A DNA stretch of 64,000 nucleotides, from the NCBI GenBank assembly GCA_964467585.1, contig CAYXRF010000008.1:37137-101136 (forward strand), written 5' to 3'. Below the pieces are notes generated by a model. The model worked only from the letters and a program-made list of their open reading frames with translations. It made no database searches and was not told the origin of the DNA. Every line of letters starts with the position of its first letter. Position 1 is the stretch's first letter. This DNA comes from CALVLD01 sp964467585. GTDB taxonomy: Bacteria > Bacillota > Clostridia > Christensenellales > CAG-138. A program made the translations under genes and the position numbers. Below, piece after piece: positions 1-9,516 of this stretch.

Positions 1-611
1 CATTAACGCAAAAGCACGGGCGGCAAAGCGCCCTCTCCGCCGCCGTTCGATATGCCTGCGGCGCGATTGAAGCGCGTGTGCGCGGCGCGGATGCTCCCGC
101 TATGGCAATCGCGGGCAGCGGAAGCCACGGCATACTGTGTATGCTTCCGATTCGCGCGGCGGCAAAGGTCGATGGCATATCACACGATAGGGAGACTCGC
201 GCCATACTGCTGTCATGCCTTGTAACCATGTATATAAAAGAATGCTCGGGCAGGCTTTCGGCCGTGTGCGGATGTGTACTTGCGGGCGGCACGGGGGCGG
301 CGGTGGGCTTGACGTACCTTTACGGTGGCGATGTGCAGCAATGCGCCGCGGCGATTGCTCAAATGGCAGCCTCCGTAACGGGCATGGTCTGCCACGGAGG
401 GAATACGGGCTGCACGCTCAAGGCGTTTATCGGCGTTGACGCCGCGTTTGCCGCCTGCCGCTTAGCGCTTGCGGGCAGCGGCGTGGATGCAATGCACGGG
501 ATACTTGCCAAAAGCGCAGAGACAACAATGCAAAACATGGGACGCGTGGCGCACGGCATGAGCAACGCCGAGGGCTGCATTATCGATATTCTGCGGCAGC
601 ATAAGCAATGA
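1..611 (+). CDS. UPF0597 / L-cysteine desulfidase-like protein, 3' part
   Basis: The reading frame is open to the window edge (codons in phase from base 3), so this is the C-terminal ~200 residues of a larger protein; the family is usually ~430 residues. The GSGSHGI segment, a long Ala/Gly-rich helical stretch and the VCHGGNTGCTLK segment with paired cysteines match the UPF0597 family (E. coli YhaM/CyuA). Known members are Fe-S-dependent L-cysteine desulfidases that release pyruvate, ammonia and sulfide, and the fold is related to the serine dehydratase alpha chain. The cysteines seen are compatible with cluster binding. A GTG at 78 is probably internal rather than the start, because the family homology continues upstream of it. 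It ends with TGA at 609-611. Confidence 0.78.
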   Translation, partial: LTQKHGRQSALSAAVRYACGAIEARVRGADAPAMAIAGSGSHGILCMLPIRAAAKVDGISHDRETRAILLSCLVTMYIKECSGRLSAVCGCVLAGGTGAAVGLTYLYGGDVQQCAAAIAQMAASVTGMVCHGGNTGCTLKAFIGVDAAFAACRLALAGSGVDAMHGILAKSAETTMQNMGRVAHGMSNAEGCIIDILRQHKQ

Positions 612-716
612 GCAGCGGTTTAATTCGGGCGTATGCTTCAATATAATTAATGCTGTGTGAGATGCAAATTTGCGCAGTGATACGAAATCACGGTTATAAT
701 ATAAGCCATAACGGGC

Positions 717-744
717 TTGCTAAGTCCGCGTGATATGGTATAAT
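717..744 (+). promoter_or_regulatory. candidate promoter for the Fe-S aldo/keto reductase
   Basis: A TATAAT at 739-744 is preceded at 16 bp by TTGCTA (717-722). It lies 145 bp upstream of the chosen start at 889. Another TATAAT occurs at 695-700, next to a small inverted repeat GTGAT-acgaa-ATCAC at 677-691, so which one is used is open. Confidence 0.35.
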
Positions 745-888
745 TGAGTATAAATAAAGGTGTTACCTATTTGACGCAATCGGTTGTTCTGTGCAAATGT
801 CAATCAATGGCGTCAAAGTGCGAAGCGTAAAATAAACGAAGCGTCTGAAGCGGTCAGTAAAAGCATTTTTTTGTGGGAGGGATACATT

Positions 889-1896
889 ATGGAGTACATC
901 GAGCTTGGCAAAACGGGCGTTACCGTGTCACGCATTGGCTTTGGGGGCATTCCCATTCAAAGGATAGACGCGGAGGCGGCGGTCAGCCTTTTTAAGCGCG
1001 TGACGGAGCGCGGCATAACCTACGTTGATACCGCACGCGGATATACCGTCAGTGAGGAATATATCGGTTACGCGATTCAAACGCTGGGCGTGCGTGATCG
1101 TCTTTTTATTGCCACAAAAAGCATGGCACGCGATTACGCGGGCATGAGTGCGGATATTGACAAGAGCATGACAAACCTCCGCACCGACTATATCGACCTG
1201 TATCAGGTTCACAATCCGAGCATGAGTCAGCTTGACGATGTGCTTGCCGCGGACGGAGCGCTTGCCGCCCTGCTTGAAGCCAAGGCAAAGGGCAGAATCG
1301 GTCACATAGGCGTTACGGCGCATTCGCTTGACGTTTTCAAGCGCGCACTGTCCATTGACGAGTTTGAAACAATAATGTTTCCGTACAGCATTGTTGAAAC
1401 GCAGGCGGAGGAGCTTATTTCGCGCTGCGCGGAGTGCGGCAAGGCGTTTATCGCCATGAAGCCCCTTGCGGGCGGAGCCATTGAGGATGGGGCGGCGGCG
1501 ATACGGTTTTTGCTGACGAACCCAAGCGTCTCGGTTATAATACCGGGTATGTACAGCGAGGACGAGGTTGACGAAAACGCTTCGTTCACATCCGCCCCGC
1601 TTACCGAGCCTGAACAAATGCGTGTTGCGGATATCCGCGCCAAGCTCACGGGCAACTTTTGCAGACGCTGCGGCTATTGCGCCCCCTGCACTGTCGGCAT
1701 AAACATACCGGGAGTATTTCTGTTTCACGGATATCTTGACCGCTATGGTCTTGAAACATGGGCGCGCAGCCGTTATAACGGGCTTGCGGCAAAGGCGGGG
1801 GACTGCATCCGCTGCGGTCAATGCGAGCCGCGCTGTCCGTATCATTTGCCTATACGCGAAATGATGGCGAAGGCGTGCGAAGCCTTCGGAGAGTAA
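889..1896 (+). CDS. aldo/keto reductase with C-terminal 4Fe-4S ferredoxin domain
   Basis: A 335-residue NAD(P)H-type aldo/keto reductase fused to a ferredoxin-like tail. The TIM-barrel part shows the catalytic set: Asp and Tyr in VDTARGY, Lys in IATKSM and His in YQVHNP. Near the C-terminus CRRCGYCAPC and CIRCGQCEPRCPYHLP supply eight cysteines, enough for two 4Fe-4S clusters. This Fe-S subgroup is common in anaerobes, but the substrate is unknown. The frame stays open upstream to 784. ATG 889 is preferred because GGGAGG sits just upstream and the family N-terminus (MEYIELGKTG) begins there. The gene is followed by a shared terminator and converges on mfd. Confidence 0.88.
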   Translation: MEYIELGKTGVTVSRIGFGGIPIQRIDAEAAVSLFKRVTERGITYVDTARGYTVSEEYIGYAIQTLGVRDRLFIATKSMARDYAGMSADIDKSMTNLRTDYIDLYQVHNPSMSQLDDVLAADGALAALLEAKAKGRIGHIGVTAHSLDVFKRALSIDEFETIMFPYSIVETQAEELISRCAECGKAFIAMKPLAGGAIEDGAAAIRFLLTNPSVSVIIPGMYSEDEVDENASFTSAPLTEPEQMRVADIRAKLTGNFCRRCGYCAPCTVGINIPGVFLFHGYLDRYGLETWARSRYNGLAAKAGDCIRCGQCEPRCPYHLPIREMMAKACEAFGE

Positions 1897-1921
1897 GCCA
1901 AAGCCAACACAACAAAAAAAC

Positions 1922-1960
1922 GAGGGACGTCCCGATTGCTTTCGGACGTCCTCAATTTTT
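1922..1960. terminator. bidirectional intrinsic terminator between the aldo/keto reductase gene and mfd
   Basis: A GGACGTCC arm is repeated as its own inverted complement around an 11-nt loop. The hairpin is flanked by AATTTTT on the plus side and by seven A on the other side, which read as T on the minus strand. It lies between two converging stop codons, so it can end both transcripts. Confidence 0.8.
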
Positions 1961-1968
1961 ATGTCATT

Positions 1969-4900
1969 TTATTCGTTAATACACTTGCCTATGGCGTTTA
2001 TGGCCTCCTTAGCAGCGTCGAACATATCCTCCTGAGATTTGTTTTTGCGTTTGATTATCAGCACAAGGTTGGTTTGAACTCCGCCAAGCTCCGCAGGCAT
2101 GCTCTTTTGTGCAAGCTGTGCGCCCTCTATGCCGCTTACAACGCCAAAGAACCTTTCCGGTGCAATCGGCGCTTGAGGTACAAATGTCAGCTTTGCTTCG
2201 CCGCTCTTTACCGTCACTCCGCATATGCCCGCGTTCTGTGCGCGGGACTTATAAAGGGATATGTCAAGCAGATTCTGAACGGGCTTAGGTATGTCGCCGT
2301 AGCGGTCAATCAGCTCATCCTGCACGTCGCGCAGAGTGTCAAGATCGGTTATTGAGGCGATACGCTTATACATGGCTATGCGCCCCTGCTCACGCGGGAT
2401 GTATTTTTGCGGTATGTGCGCGTCGATGGGTATCTCAACAACGGCTTCGATATCGGGCTTGACAGGTTCGTTTTTGACCTCCTTTATAGCTGTGTCGATA
2501 AGCTTGCAATAAAGCTCATAGCCGACCTCCGCCATATGCCCCGACTGCTCCGCCCCAAGCACATCGCCCGCTCCGCGTATCTCAAGGTCACGCATGGCAA
2601 CCTTGAAGCCCGCTCCGAACTGAGTAAATTCGCGTATGGCGGAAAGTCGTTTGTCCGCAACCTCACTCAGAACCTTGTCCCTGCGGAATGTCAGATATGC
2701 GTATCCCAGCCTTGCACCGCGCCCCACGCGTCCGCGAAGCTGATAAAGCTGAGAAAGCCCCATGTTGTCCGCATCGTATATTATCATAGTGTTTACGTTT
2801 GAAATATCCAGACCGGATTCTATTATCGTGCTGCAAAGCAAAACATCAAACTTTCCGTCAAGAAAGTCAAGCATAGTGCACTCAAGCTGACGTTCGGGCA
2901 TCTGCCCGTGCGCGTATGCAATGCGCGCCTCAGGAACAAGCTCCTGAAGCGAGTCTGCAAACAAATCCATAGTCTTGACGATATTATACACAAAATAGAC
3001 CTGTCCGCCCCGCGCAAGCTCCTTCAATATCGCTTCGCGTATCATAGCTTCGTTATATTCGCAGACATATGTCTGCACGGGGTATCTTGCCTCGGGAGGA
3101 GTTTCGATAACGGACATATCGCGTATGCCCGAAAGGCTCATATGCAAAGTGCGTGGTATGGGCGTTGCGGACAGAGTAAGCACGTCCACACTGCGCTTCA
3201 GCTCCTTTATCTGCTCCTTGTGGTTAACGCCAAAGCGCTGCTCCTCGTCAACTATCAAAAGACCGAGGTCGTGGAATTTAACGCTTTTGTCCAATATGCT
3301 GTGAGTGCCTATAAGAACGTCAATCGAGCCTTCCTTCAGCTTTTTTTTGACGATTTCCTGCTCGTGCGGGGTTTTGAAGCGTGAAAGCAGCTCAACGGTT
3401 ACGGGGAAGCCCGCAAAGCGTGATGAAAATGTGTTGTAGTGCTGTTGAGCCAAAATAGTGGTAGGCACAAGCACGGCGCATTGCTTGCCATCCATGGCGC
3501 ATTTGAATGCGGCGCGCAAAGCAACCTCCGTTTTGCCGTATCCCACGTCTCCACACAGCAGTCTGTCCATTATGCGTCCGCTTTCCATATCCGCCTTTAT
3601 CTCGGCGATGCTTGTAAGCTGATCTGCTGTTTCGTTGTGCGGAAAGCTTGCTTCAAGCCGTGCCTGCCAAGGCGTGTCGGCCGAAAAATGATAGCCCGTC
3701 ATCCTTCCCCTGTCGCCATACAGCTTAACAAGGTCAAACGCCAGCTTCCGTGCGCTTTCGCGGGTGCGCGCAACGGTGCGCTGCCACTCCCCTGAGCCCA
3801 ATTTTGAAAGCTTCTGTTTGCCTTCGTCCCCTCCGATATACTTTTGAACTCTGTCAAGCTGATCTGTGGGGATGTAAAGCTTGTCGCCGGCAAGATAAAC
3901 AAGCTCGATATAGTCCTTGCTGCGACCATCCACGGTAAGCGTGGAAATGCCTACAAATCGACCTATGCCGTGGGTTTCATGCACGACAAGATCGCCAACC
4001 TCAAGTTCCCCGAACATAAGCGGGGTGTGACGCTTTGCCTGCCTGCGCTGAACACGCGATTCCGTGCCGTAAAGCTCATATTCGGAGACGGCGGCAAGCT
4101 TGATTTCCGGATAATCAAACCCCTTGGGTATGGATTCACCAACTATCAGCGTTTCGCCCGACACCACGTCGCGTGTAAGCGCGTCAACGGAGGGAGTGTC
4201 AAGCCCCAAATCCGAAAGGGAGTCCTTCAGCCTTCGGCTGTGCTGCCCCGCATACAAAAGTACGGTGCAGCCCTTTTGCTTCCAAAGCGATATGTCGTCC
4301 CGTAAAAGCTCACCGCGCCCCATATAGCGCGAAACGGGACGTGTTTCAAACCTGAACAGCTCCTTGGGACGGATAAGCCCATAGCTGCGCGTAAGCGAAA
4401 ACAGAAGCGCCGTGCGCGGCGTGTCAAGCCGTGTTATTGTTGTGAGAGGAGAGTGCATAAGCCCCTCCTGCGCCTCATGCCCTTCACCGGACTGCAGCAC
4501 GGCGGAAAGCCCCTCGATAAATGTCTGCAAGGCAAGCTTGCCGCTTTCCTCCACGCGTGAAGGCTCATCGATTAGTATAACGGCTTCCTTATCAAGATAG
4601 CTTTGAAGTGATATTTCATCACGGCAGAAAACGGGCAGCAGAAGCATCGCGTTTTCGGGAACGCCGCCGGCGCGCAGAACCTCGGTCTCCTCCGCGTAAT
4701 TCGGCTTGCCGCGAAGCGCGGCGATGCCCCTCCTGCGAAGCTCCGTATTGAGAGGAAGCTCAGTCGCGGGGGGGATAAGCGCAGACATAATGTTTTGGGT
4801 TGAGCGCTGTGTAAGCGCGTCAAATTCGCGCAGAGTGTCGATTTCATCATTAAAAAATTCAATACGGACGGGATTTTTTGCGGTGAACGGAAATATGTCG

Positions 4901-5445
4901 AGGTATCCGCCGCGCAGGGTCGCCTGCCCCATGCCCTCAACAATATCCTCACGCACATAGCCCGCGTCGATAAAACGCTTCAAAAGTGCCTCGGGCGTCA
5001 CGCGCATGCCCGTGCGCACGGCGTGGGTGGACTCAATTATAAGCTCCGGCGGAGCCATGCGCTGCATAAGCGCCTCAACGGAAGCAACGACAAATGTCTG
5101 TTCGCCGTTTATAAGACGCATTATACAAGAGAGCCTTTGAGACGTTATAGTCGGAGATTCGGCAAAGCTTCGAGCATTAAGCGGAAGCTCCCTTGCGGGA
5201 AAAAGCACAGCGTCAGGCACATACAGCGATATGTCCTCATGCGTACGCGCCGCCGCCGCGGCTGTCGGCGCAACAAAAAGCACCGTGCGTCCCGTGTCGC
5301 GGTAAAGCGCGGCCGCCGTGTGCAGTCGATGCGCCTCCCCAAGCCCAAATACGCTTGCGGAACCGCCTCCGGAGTTTAGCGTCGCGCATAATCTTTCGTA
5401 TTCACCATATCCGTGAAGACAGTCAAGCAGCTTCTCTTTTTCCAT
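1969..5445 (-). CDS. mfd: transcription-repair-coupling factor Mfd
   Basis: A 1158-residue protein, normal length for Mfd, the ATP-driven translocase that removes stalled RNA polymerase at lesions and recruits UvrA. In order: a UvrB-like N-terminal region; the RNA-polymerase-interacting domain near residues 480-550 (VHETHGIGRFVGI); superfamily 2 helicase motifs, with Walker A GDVGYGKTE near residue 630 and the DEEQ box VDEEQRFG near 733; the TRG region (QLYQLRGRVGRG); and a C-terminal TRCF domain. The ATG at 5445 has a GGGG-type ribosome site. It stands alone as a transcription unit here, without the pth, spoVT or peptidyl-prolyl isomerase neighbours often seen in Bacilli. Confidence 0.97.
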   Translation of the reverse strand: MEKEKLLDCLHGYGEYERLCATLNSGGGSASVFGLGEAHRLHTAAALYRDTGRTVLFVAPTAAAAARTHEDISLYVPDAVLFPARELPLNARSFAESPTITSQRLSCIMRLINGEQTFVVASVEALMQRMAPPELIIESTHAVRTGMRVTPEALLKRFIDAGYVREDIVEGMGQATLRGGYLDIFPFTAKNPVRIEFFNDEIDTLREFDALTQRSTQNIMSALIPPATELPLNTELRRRGIAALRGKPNYAEETEVLRAGGVPENAMLLLPVFCRDEISLQSYLDKEAVILIDEPSRVEESGKLALQTFIEGLSAVLQSGEGHEAQEGLMHSPLTTITRLDTPRTALLFSLTRSYGLIRPKELFRFETRPVSRYMGRGELLRDDISLWKQKGCTVLLYAGQHSRRLKDSLSDLGLDTPSVDALTRDVVSGETLIVGESIPKGFDYPEIKLAAVSEYELYGTESRVQRRQAKRHTPLMFGELEVGDLVVHETHGIGRFVGISTLTVDGRSKDYIELVYLAGDKLYIPTDQLDRVQKYIGGDEGKQKLSKLGSGEWQRTVARTRESARKLAFDLVKLYGDRGRMTGYHFSADTPWQARLEASFPHNETADQLTSIAEIKADMESGRIMDRLLCGDVGYGKTEVALRAAFKCAMDGKQCAVLVPTTILAQQHYNTFSSRFAGFPVTVELLSRFKTPHEQEIVKKKLKEGSIDVLIGTHSILDKSVKFHDLGLLIVDEEQRFGVNHKEQIKELKRSVDVLTLSATPIPRTLHMSLSGIRDMSVIETPPEARYPVQTYVCEYNEAMIREAILKELARGGQVYFVYNIVKTMDLFADSLQELVPEARIAYAHGQMPERQLECTMLDFLDGKFDVLLCSTIIESGLDISNVNTMIIYDADNMGLSQLYQLRGRVGRGARLGYAYLTFRRDKVLSEVADKRLSAIREFTQFGAGFKVAMRDLEIRGAGDVLGAEQSGHMAEVGYELYCKLIDTAIKEVKNEPVKPDIEAVVEIPIDAHIPQKYIPREQGRIAMYKRIASITDLDTLRDVQDELIDRYGDIPKPVQNLLDISLYKSRAQNAGICGVTVKSGEAKLTFVPQAPIAPERFFGVVSGIEGAQLAQKSMPAELGGVQTNLVLIIKRKNKSQEDMFDAAKEAINAIGKCINE

Positions 5446-5664
5446 AAAGCCCCGTTATATCACTTGAGTTTTTTTAAGACGCACAAATGCCCGCGCCCAA
5501 GCATCCGCAGGGAGGGGCAACAGGCAAAAACACTATCCGATTGAGGGAATTATAATATGCCCCGACGCAAAATGCAAGGGCGGACGTCATGCCGAATAAT
5601 ATAAAAGTCAATATTTGCGCTTAAAACAAAAAAACAGCAGCTCGGCTTCGCGTTAAACCGCATA

Positions 5665-7014
5665 TCAATCGCCGCTTAGGTAGGCTATCGCCGCCTGAAG
5701 CTGCGTGTCCTGTGAAAAAAGCTCAGTATAGAGTGAATAAATATCATACCCCTGAAGCTCCTCGGGCAGCTCAACCACCATATCGGGAGTTATGCCTGTG
5801 CCGTTGAGGTTTGTGCCGTTCGGGGTAAAATAGGCGTCGGTGGTCAGCTTAAGCCATCCGTGACCGCCCGTCAGCGGGAATGTCGTCTGCACAATCCCCT
5901 TGCCAAAAGTCTGAGTGCCGATAATTATCGCCCTGCCGTTGTCCTGCATCGCCCCGGCAAATATCTCACTTGCGGAGGCGGAATTGCCGTTAACCAGCAC
6001 AACCATGGGCAGTGCGCAGCAGTCCGCGTCGGAATTAAAATACTCTGCCGGATTTACGGTTTTGCCCTGCCAAGAGGCAATAACGCATTCGGGCAGAAGC
6101 ATATCCGCCATATCAACAACGGTGTAAAGAGAGCCGCCGGGATTGTCGCGCAGGTCGATTATAAGGGATGTCGCACCCTCCGCCGTAAGCGCGGCAAGCG
6201 CAGCTTCAAGCTCGGTATCCGCATTGCCGGTAAAGGAGCTGATATAAATATAACCTATGCCGTTATCAAGCAATTTGTATTCCACGCGTTCGATATATAC
6301 GTTGCCGCGCTCAACTGTTATGTCAAGCGTTTCATCCCCGCGCACTATTGTCAGCACAACGGTTGTGCCTGCTTCGCCGCCGATAAGCTCGGTAAGAGCA
6401 GCGGACGAAAGACCGATAACGGAAGTCTCGTCAACATATGTGATAAGATCGTTTGCATGCACGCCCGCGGTTTCCGCAAAGGAGCCCTTGAACACACGGT
6501 GAACAAGCGCGCCCGTTTCGGTGGGAGCGTATACGGATATGCCTATGCCGCTGTAATTGCCGTTCATTGAGGATGAGTAGCTGTTGTATTCGTCAACGGT
6601 AAAGTATGAAGCGTATGTGTCGCCGACAGCCGCCACAATGGCGTGCGCGCCCGCCTCAACAAGCGCATCGCCGTCAAGCTCGTCTCCGTAATGATATTGA
6701 TCAATCATCGACAAAAGCTCGCTAAAAATCGAAACGTCATATTTGCCCATTGAGCGAACAAGCTTGAGATTTTCAAGTCCGCCCACATATTTGCCCACCA
6801 CAACAAGCGTCACAAGAGAACCAATCATCAGGCAAAGCGCCATAAGCAGACATATGCACAGCACAAAGCTGCCGCTGCGCTTTTTTTCACGCGGCTTTTG
6901 ACTGCATGGGCACGCGCTGTCCTCAAAGCTGTCTGTTTGAATTGAAGCCGAGGGCGCTTCAAAATCGACCTCAGCGGATTGAACGGTGCTTTCGCCGTTT
7001 ATATTTTTTTCCAT
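5665..7014 (-). CDS. S41 family C-terminal processing peptidase (CtpA/CtpB type)
   Basis: A 449-residue membrane-anchored serine protease. The N-terminus (about 45 cytoplasmic residues) has a CPC motif, followed by one membrane segment and an extracytoplasmic part with a PDZ domain (GIGISVYAPTETGALV). The S41 domain has the nucleophile Ser near residue 347 in NGNSASASEIFAGA and the general-base Lys near 371 in GTQTFGKGIVQT. Members trim secreted or membrane proteins; in Bacilli CtpB acts in the SpoIVFB-SigK checkpoint, and sigK and bofA are in this window, so a sporulation role is possible but only inferred. The start overlaps the end of the upstream ttcA-like gene by 16 nt, with ribosome site TGGAGGG, so the two are co-transcribed. 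Confidence 0.92.
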   Translation of the reverse strand: MEKNINGESTVQSAEVDFEAPSASIQTDSFEDSACPCSQKPREKKRSGSFVLCICLLMALCLMIGSLVTLVVVGKYVGGLENLKLVRSMGKYDVSIFSELLSMIDQYHYGDELDGDALVEAGAHAIVAAVGDTYASYFTVDEYNSYSSSMNGNYSGIGISVYAPTETGALVHRVFKGSFAETAGVHANDLITYVDETSVIGLSSAALTELIGGEAGTTVVLTIVRGDETLDITVERGNVYIERVEYKLLDNGIGYIYISSFTGNADTELEAALAALTAEGATSLIIDLRDNPGGSLYTVVDMADMLLPECVIASWQGKTVNPAEYFNSDADCCALPMVVLVNGNSASASEIFAGAMQDNGRAIIIGTQTFGKGIVQTTFPLTGGHGWLKLTTDAYFTPNGTNLNGTGITPDMVVELPEELQGYDIYSLYTELFSQDTQLQAAIAYLSGD

Positions 7015-7808
7015 CTTCTGCCCTCCAAAAAGGTATCGTCTTTTTTTGCGGCGCCCTGTGCCGCATCGTCAACAGTATCTGTGGGGCGAAGCTTCATTCT
7101 GTCCCACATACCGTATTTGTATGTCGCTGAAATAGCGTTCATCATCCGCATCTCCGGATTTGGGACTATCCTTCTGAATTCGGTGATGAGGTTTTTCATG
7201 TCCTCACGCTTTGTAAGCCCCGCAACGGGACAGTTCGCCTTTTGAACGGGAAGCTCCAAACGTCTTGCGGCGGAAAGAGCCTCCTTTTCGGGGAAAAATA
7301 CCAAAGGACGGATTATAGTAACGTCCATCCTGTCCATATATGTTATCGGCGCAAACGTGTTGAGCCTGCTTTCGTAAAACAGACTCAGCAAAAAGGTTTC
7401 GATAACGTCCTCACGATTGTGACCCAAAGCGATTATATTGCAGCCGCGTTCAACGGCGGCGGTGTTAAGCGCCCCCCTGCGAAACTTTGCGCAAAGCGCA
7501 CAAGGGTTTTTTTCTTTTCGGATGTTGAACACAACGTCGCCGATATCGGTTTTGATTATGTCGAGAGGCACGTCAATCGACTGCGCCCAAGCCTCCAAAG
7601 CGGAATAATCCTGTTCAACCAGACCCAGGTCCAGCATAACTCCGCAAACCTTAAAATCCTTTTTTGAGAACATACGGTATAGCTTTAGCCCATAGAGCAG
7701 CAAAAGACTGTCCTTGCCCCCGCTGACCCCAACACAAATGCTGTCGCCGTCATGTATCATGCCATAGCGCTCATCCGCTCTGCGGATGCATCCCAATACT
7801 CGTTTCAT
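6999..7808 (-). CDS. ttcA: TtcA-like tRNA thiolation ATPase (PP-loop family)
   Basis: A 269-residue PP-loop ATPase. The ATP pyrophosphate loop is SGGKDSLLLL near residue 30. The two CxxC-type features expected of the TtcA/TtuA group are partly visible: CALC around residue 100 followed by FRRGALN, and NCPVAG near 197. TtcA makes 2-thiocytidine at tRNA position 32 using a 4Fe-4S cluster; related enzymes thiolate U54. ATG 7808 is chosen over the in-frame TTG three bases upstream. It lies 12 nt after the lipoprotein gene and overlaps the S41 protease gene. TtcA versus another TtcA/TtuA paralogue cannot be settled by eye. Confidence 0.78.
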   Translation of the reverse strand: MKRVLGCIRRADERYGMIHDGDSICVGVSGGKDSLLLLYGLKLYRMFSKKDFKVCGVMLDLGLVEQDYSALEAWAQSIDVPLDIIKTDIGDVVFNIRKEKNPCALCAKFRRGALNTAAVERGCNIIALGHNREDVIETFLLSLFYESRLNTFAPITYMDRMDVTIIRPLVFFPEKEALSAARRLELPVQKANCPVAGLTKREDMKNLITEFRRIVPNPEMRMMNAISATYKYGMWDRMKLRPTDTVDDAAQGAAKKDDTFLEGRRWKKI

Positions 7809-7820
7809 CAAAAGCTCACA

Positions 7821-8822
7821 TCAAAAGTATATTTTGCCCGAGGTCGCCGTGATTATCCCATGTGTCGCGCCCGCCATTTGCCCTGCGGAGTTGATATACA
7901 TATAGGTGCTTTCAACAACCACTATCGGCAGCTCAATATAATAGCCGTCTGAATCGTGCTGCATAAGCGCTCTTGAAGGAATCACGTCAATCTGATATTT
8001 TATACGGATTATCGAGCCTGCGGCCTGAACGCCCATGTGGCTGAAGGAGGTCAGATACATACCCACGTTGTGATAGTAGTTGCCCGCTTCGCCCTGCGGA
8101 AATTGACCGGTAGCCCCCTCGTACACCATGTTGCACACAAATGCGGGCAGGTCGCTTGTGGCGCACTCATCGTCAATAGTCTGCTGTATGGCGTATATAA
8201 GCCCGCCCGACCATCCCACGGAATATGCCAATGGCGTAACAAAGGCTTCGGGATAGTCCAACAGCCAATGCCCGGAATACATGCCGCTGCCCGTGTTTGT
8301 AATATCAAACGTCCAGAAGAAAACGTCCCCCACCGAAAGGGAGGAGCAATCGACAGACGCGCCCTCATAATGTGCCGCAAACGAATTTGTGTGAGGAGCC
8401 GTTGGCGACGGCGCTGCCGTGGGAATGGGCGTGACGGCGGGCACGGGAGTTGGCGTCATGCCGGCGGGCGTTGCGGTGGGAATGCTTGTGGGCGCAGCGG
8501 AGGGTGCGCTTGTGCCTGCCGCGCCCGTGGAGGAAGGCGTTGTGACCGGTTCGCTTGCGTTGGGGGTGTTAAAAGCGTGCTCACCGCCTGCGGGAGTATT
8601 ATCTGCGGGAGCGCTGCCCTCGGGGGTGTTGTCCGCCGAGTCTGTTGCGGCGGGCAGAGTCGGACCTGCCGTAACCGTGCCATCGGGAGAAGCTGTTATC
8701 AGCGCACTTACTGTGGGCTGCACCTCGGCAGGCTTATCAACATTGCCGCAGCCTGCAAGCATCACGACGAAAATCCCCATGCAGATTACAAAAGCGATAA
8801 TCCTATATATCTGTTTGCCCAT
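7821..8822 (-). CDS. secreted lipoprotein with Thr/Pro/Ala-rich linker and cohesin-like C-terminal domain
   Basis: A 333-residue lipoprotein. It has a hydrophobic signal peptide ending in lipobox LAGC, with Cys25 as the acylation site, then ~120 residues of Ala/Thr/Pro/Ser-rich linker. A compact C-terminal domain starts near residue 155 (SVGDVFFWTFDITNTG) and has the look of a cohesin or carbohydrate-binding beta-sandwich; this is an impression, not a match. No catalytic motif is seen. Ribosome site GGAGG lies 7 bases before the ATG. It is first in a run with the ttcA-like and S41 protease genes. The plus-strand frame opposite it (8037-8975) looks like a composition artefact. Confidence 0.7.
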   Translation of the reverse strand: MGKQIYRIIAFVICMGIFVVMLAGCGNVDKPAEVQPTVSALITASPDGTVTAGPTLPAATDSADNTPEGSAPADNTPAGGEHAFNTPNASEPVTTPSSTGAAGTSAPSAAPTSIPTATPAGMTPTPVPAVTPIPTAAPSPTAPHTNSFAAHYEGASVDCSSLSVGDVFFWTFDITNTGSGMYSGHWLLDYPEAFVTPLAYSVGWSGGLIYAIQQTIDDECATSDLPAFVCNMVYEGATGQFPQGEAGNYYHNVGMYLTSFSHMGVQAAGSIIRIKYQIDVIPSRALMQHDSDGYYIELPIVVVESTYMYINSAGQMAGATHGIITATSGKIYF

Positions 8823-8907
8823 ATAATGACCTCCGAATCAGATGTTGTTAAGTCTGTTGCATTATACACGCTTTGCGATGTATTTTGTAAACAAACGGTG
8901 AAAATAA

Positions 8908-9510
8908 TCAATCGGCACGGCAGCACGAGTGGTCGCCGTCCGCAAGACGATTCAAGTATTCCGACTGCAGTATAGCATAATGATACTGACTGCGCCACTG
9001 CAGCTTTTGCCGCACATGGGTGCGGCAGCTGCTTTTGAAGCACGCCTCGCGCCGCATGCCTATGCGCTCCATAACGTGAGCGGAAGCGTTGTTTTCTGTG
9101 TCGCAGACGGCAAATATTCGATGCAAATCAAGCCCCAAAAAGCCAAAGCGCAAAAAGCCGTTTGCCGCTTCTGTCGCATAGCCCATGTGCCAGTAATGCA
9201 TATTCAGCAGATAGCCAAGCTCCGCCTGCCTGCCCTCGTCCTTAACATATAGCCCCATGGCGCCGATAAGCTCATCGGTATCCTTCAGGCACAGCGCAAA
9301 ATCAAATACAGAACGCTTTTCTTCAATTTGATGCGCAAGCCGAGTATAAACAAATTTTTCAACGTCCTCAACGCTTTCGGGACCCCAGTCCATATACTCG
9401 GTGTTGGCGGCAACTCCGCAATAGGCAAACACAGCCTCGACATCATTGGGAGAAAACTCCCGTGCGTAAAGCCGCTCGGTTTCAAATATTACAGGAGCGA
9501 CAGTATTCAT
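8908..9510 (-). CDS. GNAT acetyltransferase of the RimJ/RimL type
   Basis: A 200-residue N-acetyltransferase. It starts with the family's typical FETERLYAREF and ends the acetyl-CoA fold with LHRIFAVCDTENNASAHVMERIGMRRE written here as two parts: LHRIFAVCDTENNAS and AHVMERIGM. The acceptor is unknown; relatives acetylate ribosomal proteins or small molecules. It lies 6 nt after adenine deaminase on the same strand with GGGAGTG as ribosome site, so it is probably the last gene of that transcript. Confidence 0.85.
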   Translation of the reverse strand: MNTVAPVIFETERLYAREFSPNDVEAVFAYCGVAANTEYMDWGPESVEDVEKFVYTRLAHQIEEKRSVFDFALCLKDTDELIGAMGLYVKDEGRQAELGYLLNMHYWHMGYATEAANGFLRFGFLGLDLHRIFAVCDTENNASAHVMERIGMRREACFKSSCRTHVRQKLQWRSQYHYAILQSEYLNRLADGDHSCCRAD

Positions 9511-9516
9511 ACAAGC

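Noticed and set aside
928..1845. 305-codon minus-strand frame opposite the aldo/keto reductase
   Set aside because: Codon-bias shadow; the plus strand has the complete family motifs and the shadow has none.
8037..8975. 312-codon plus-strand frame opposite the Thr/Pro-rich lipoprotein
   Set aside because: Its Cys/Arg/Gly-rich product mirrors the GC-biased linker of the lipoprotein.
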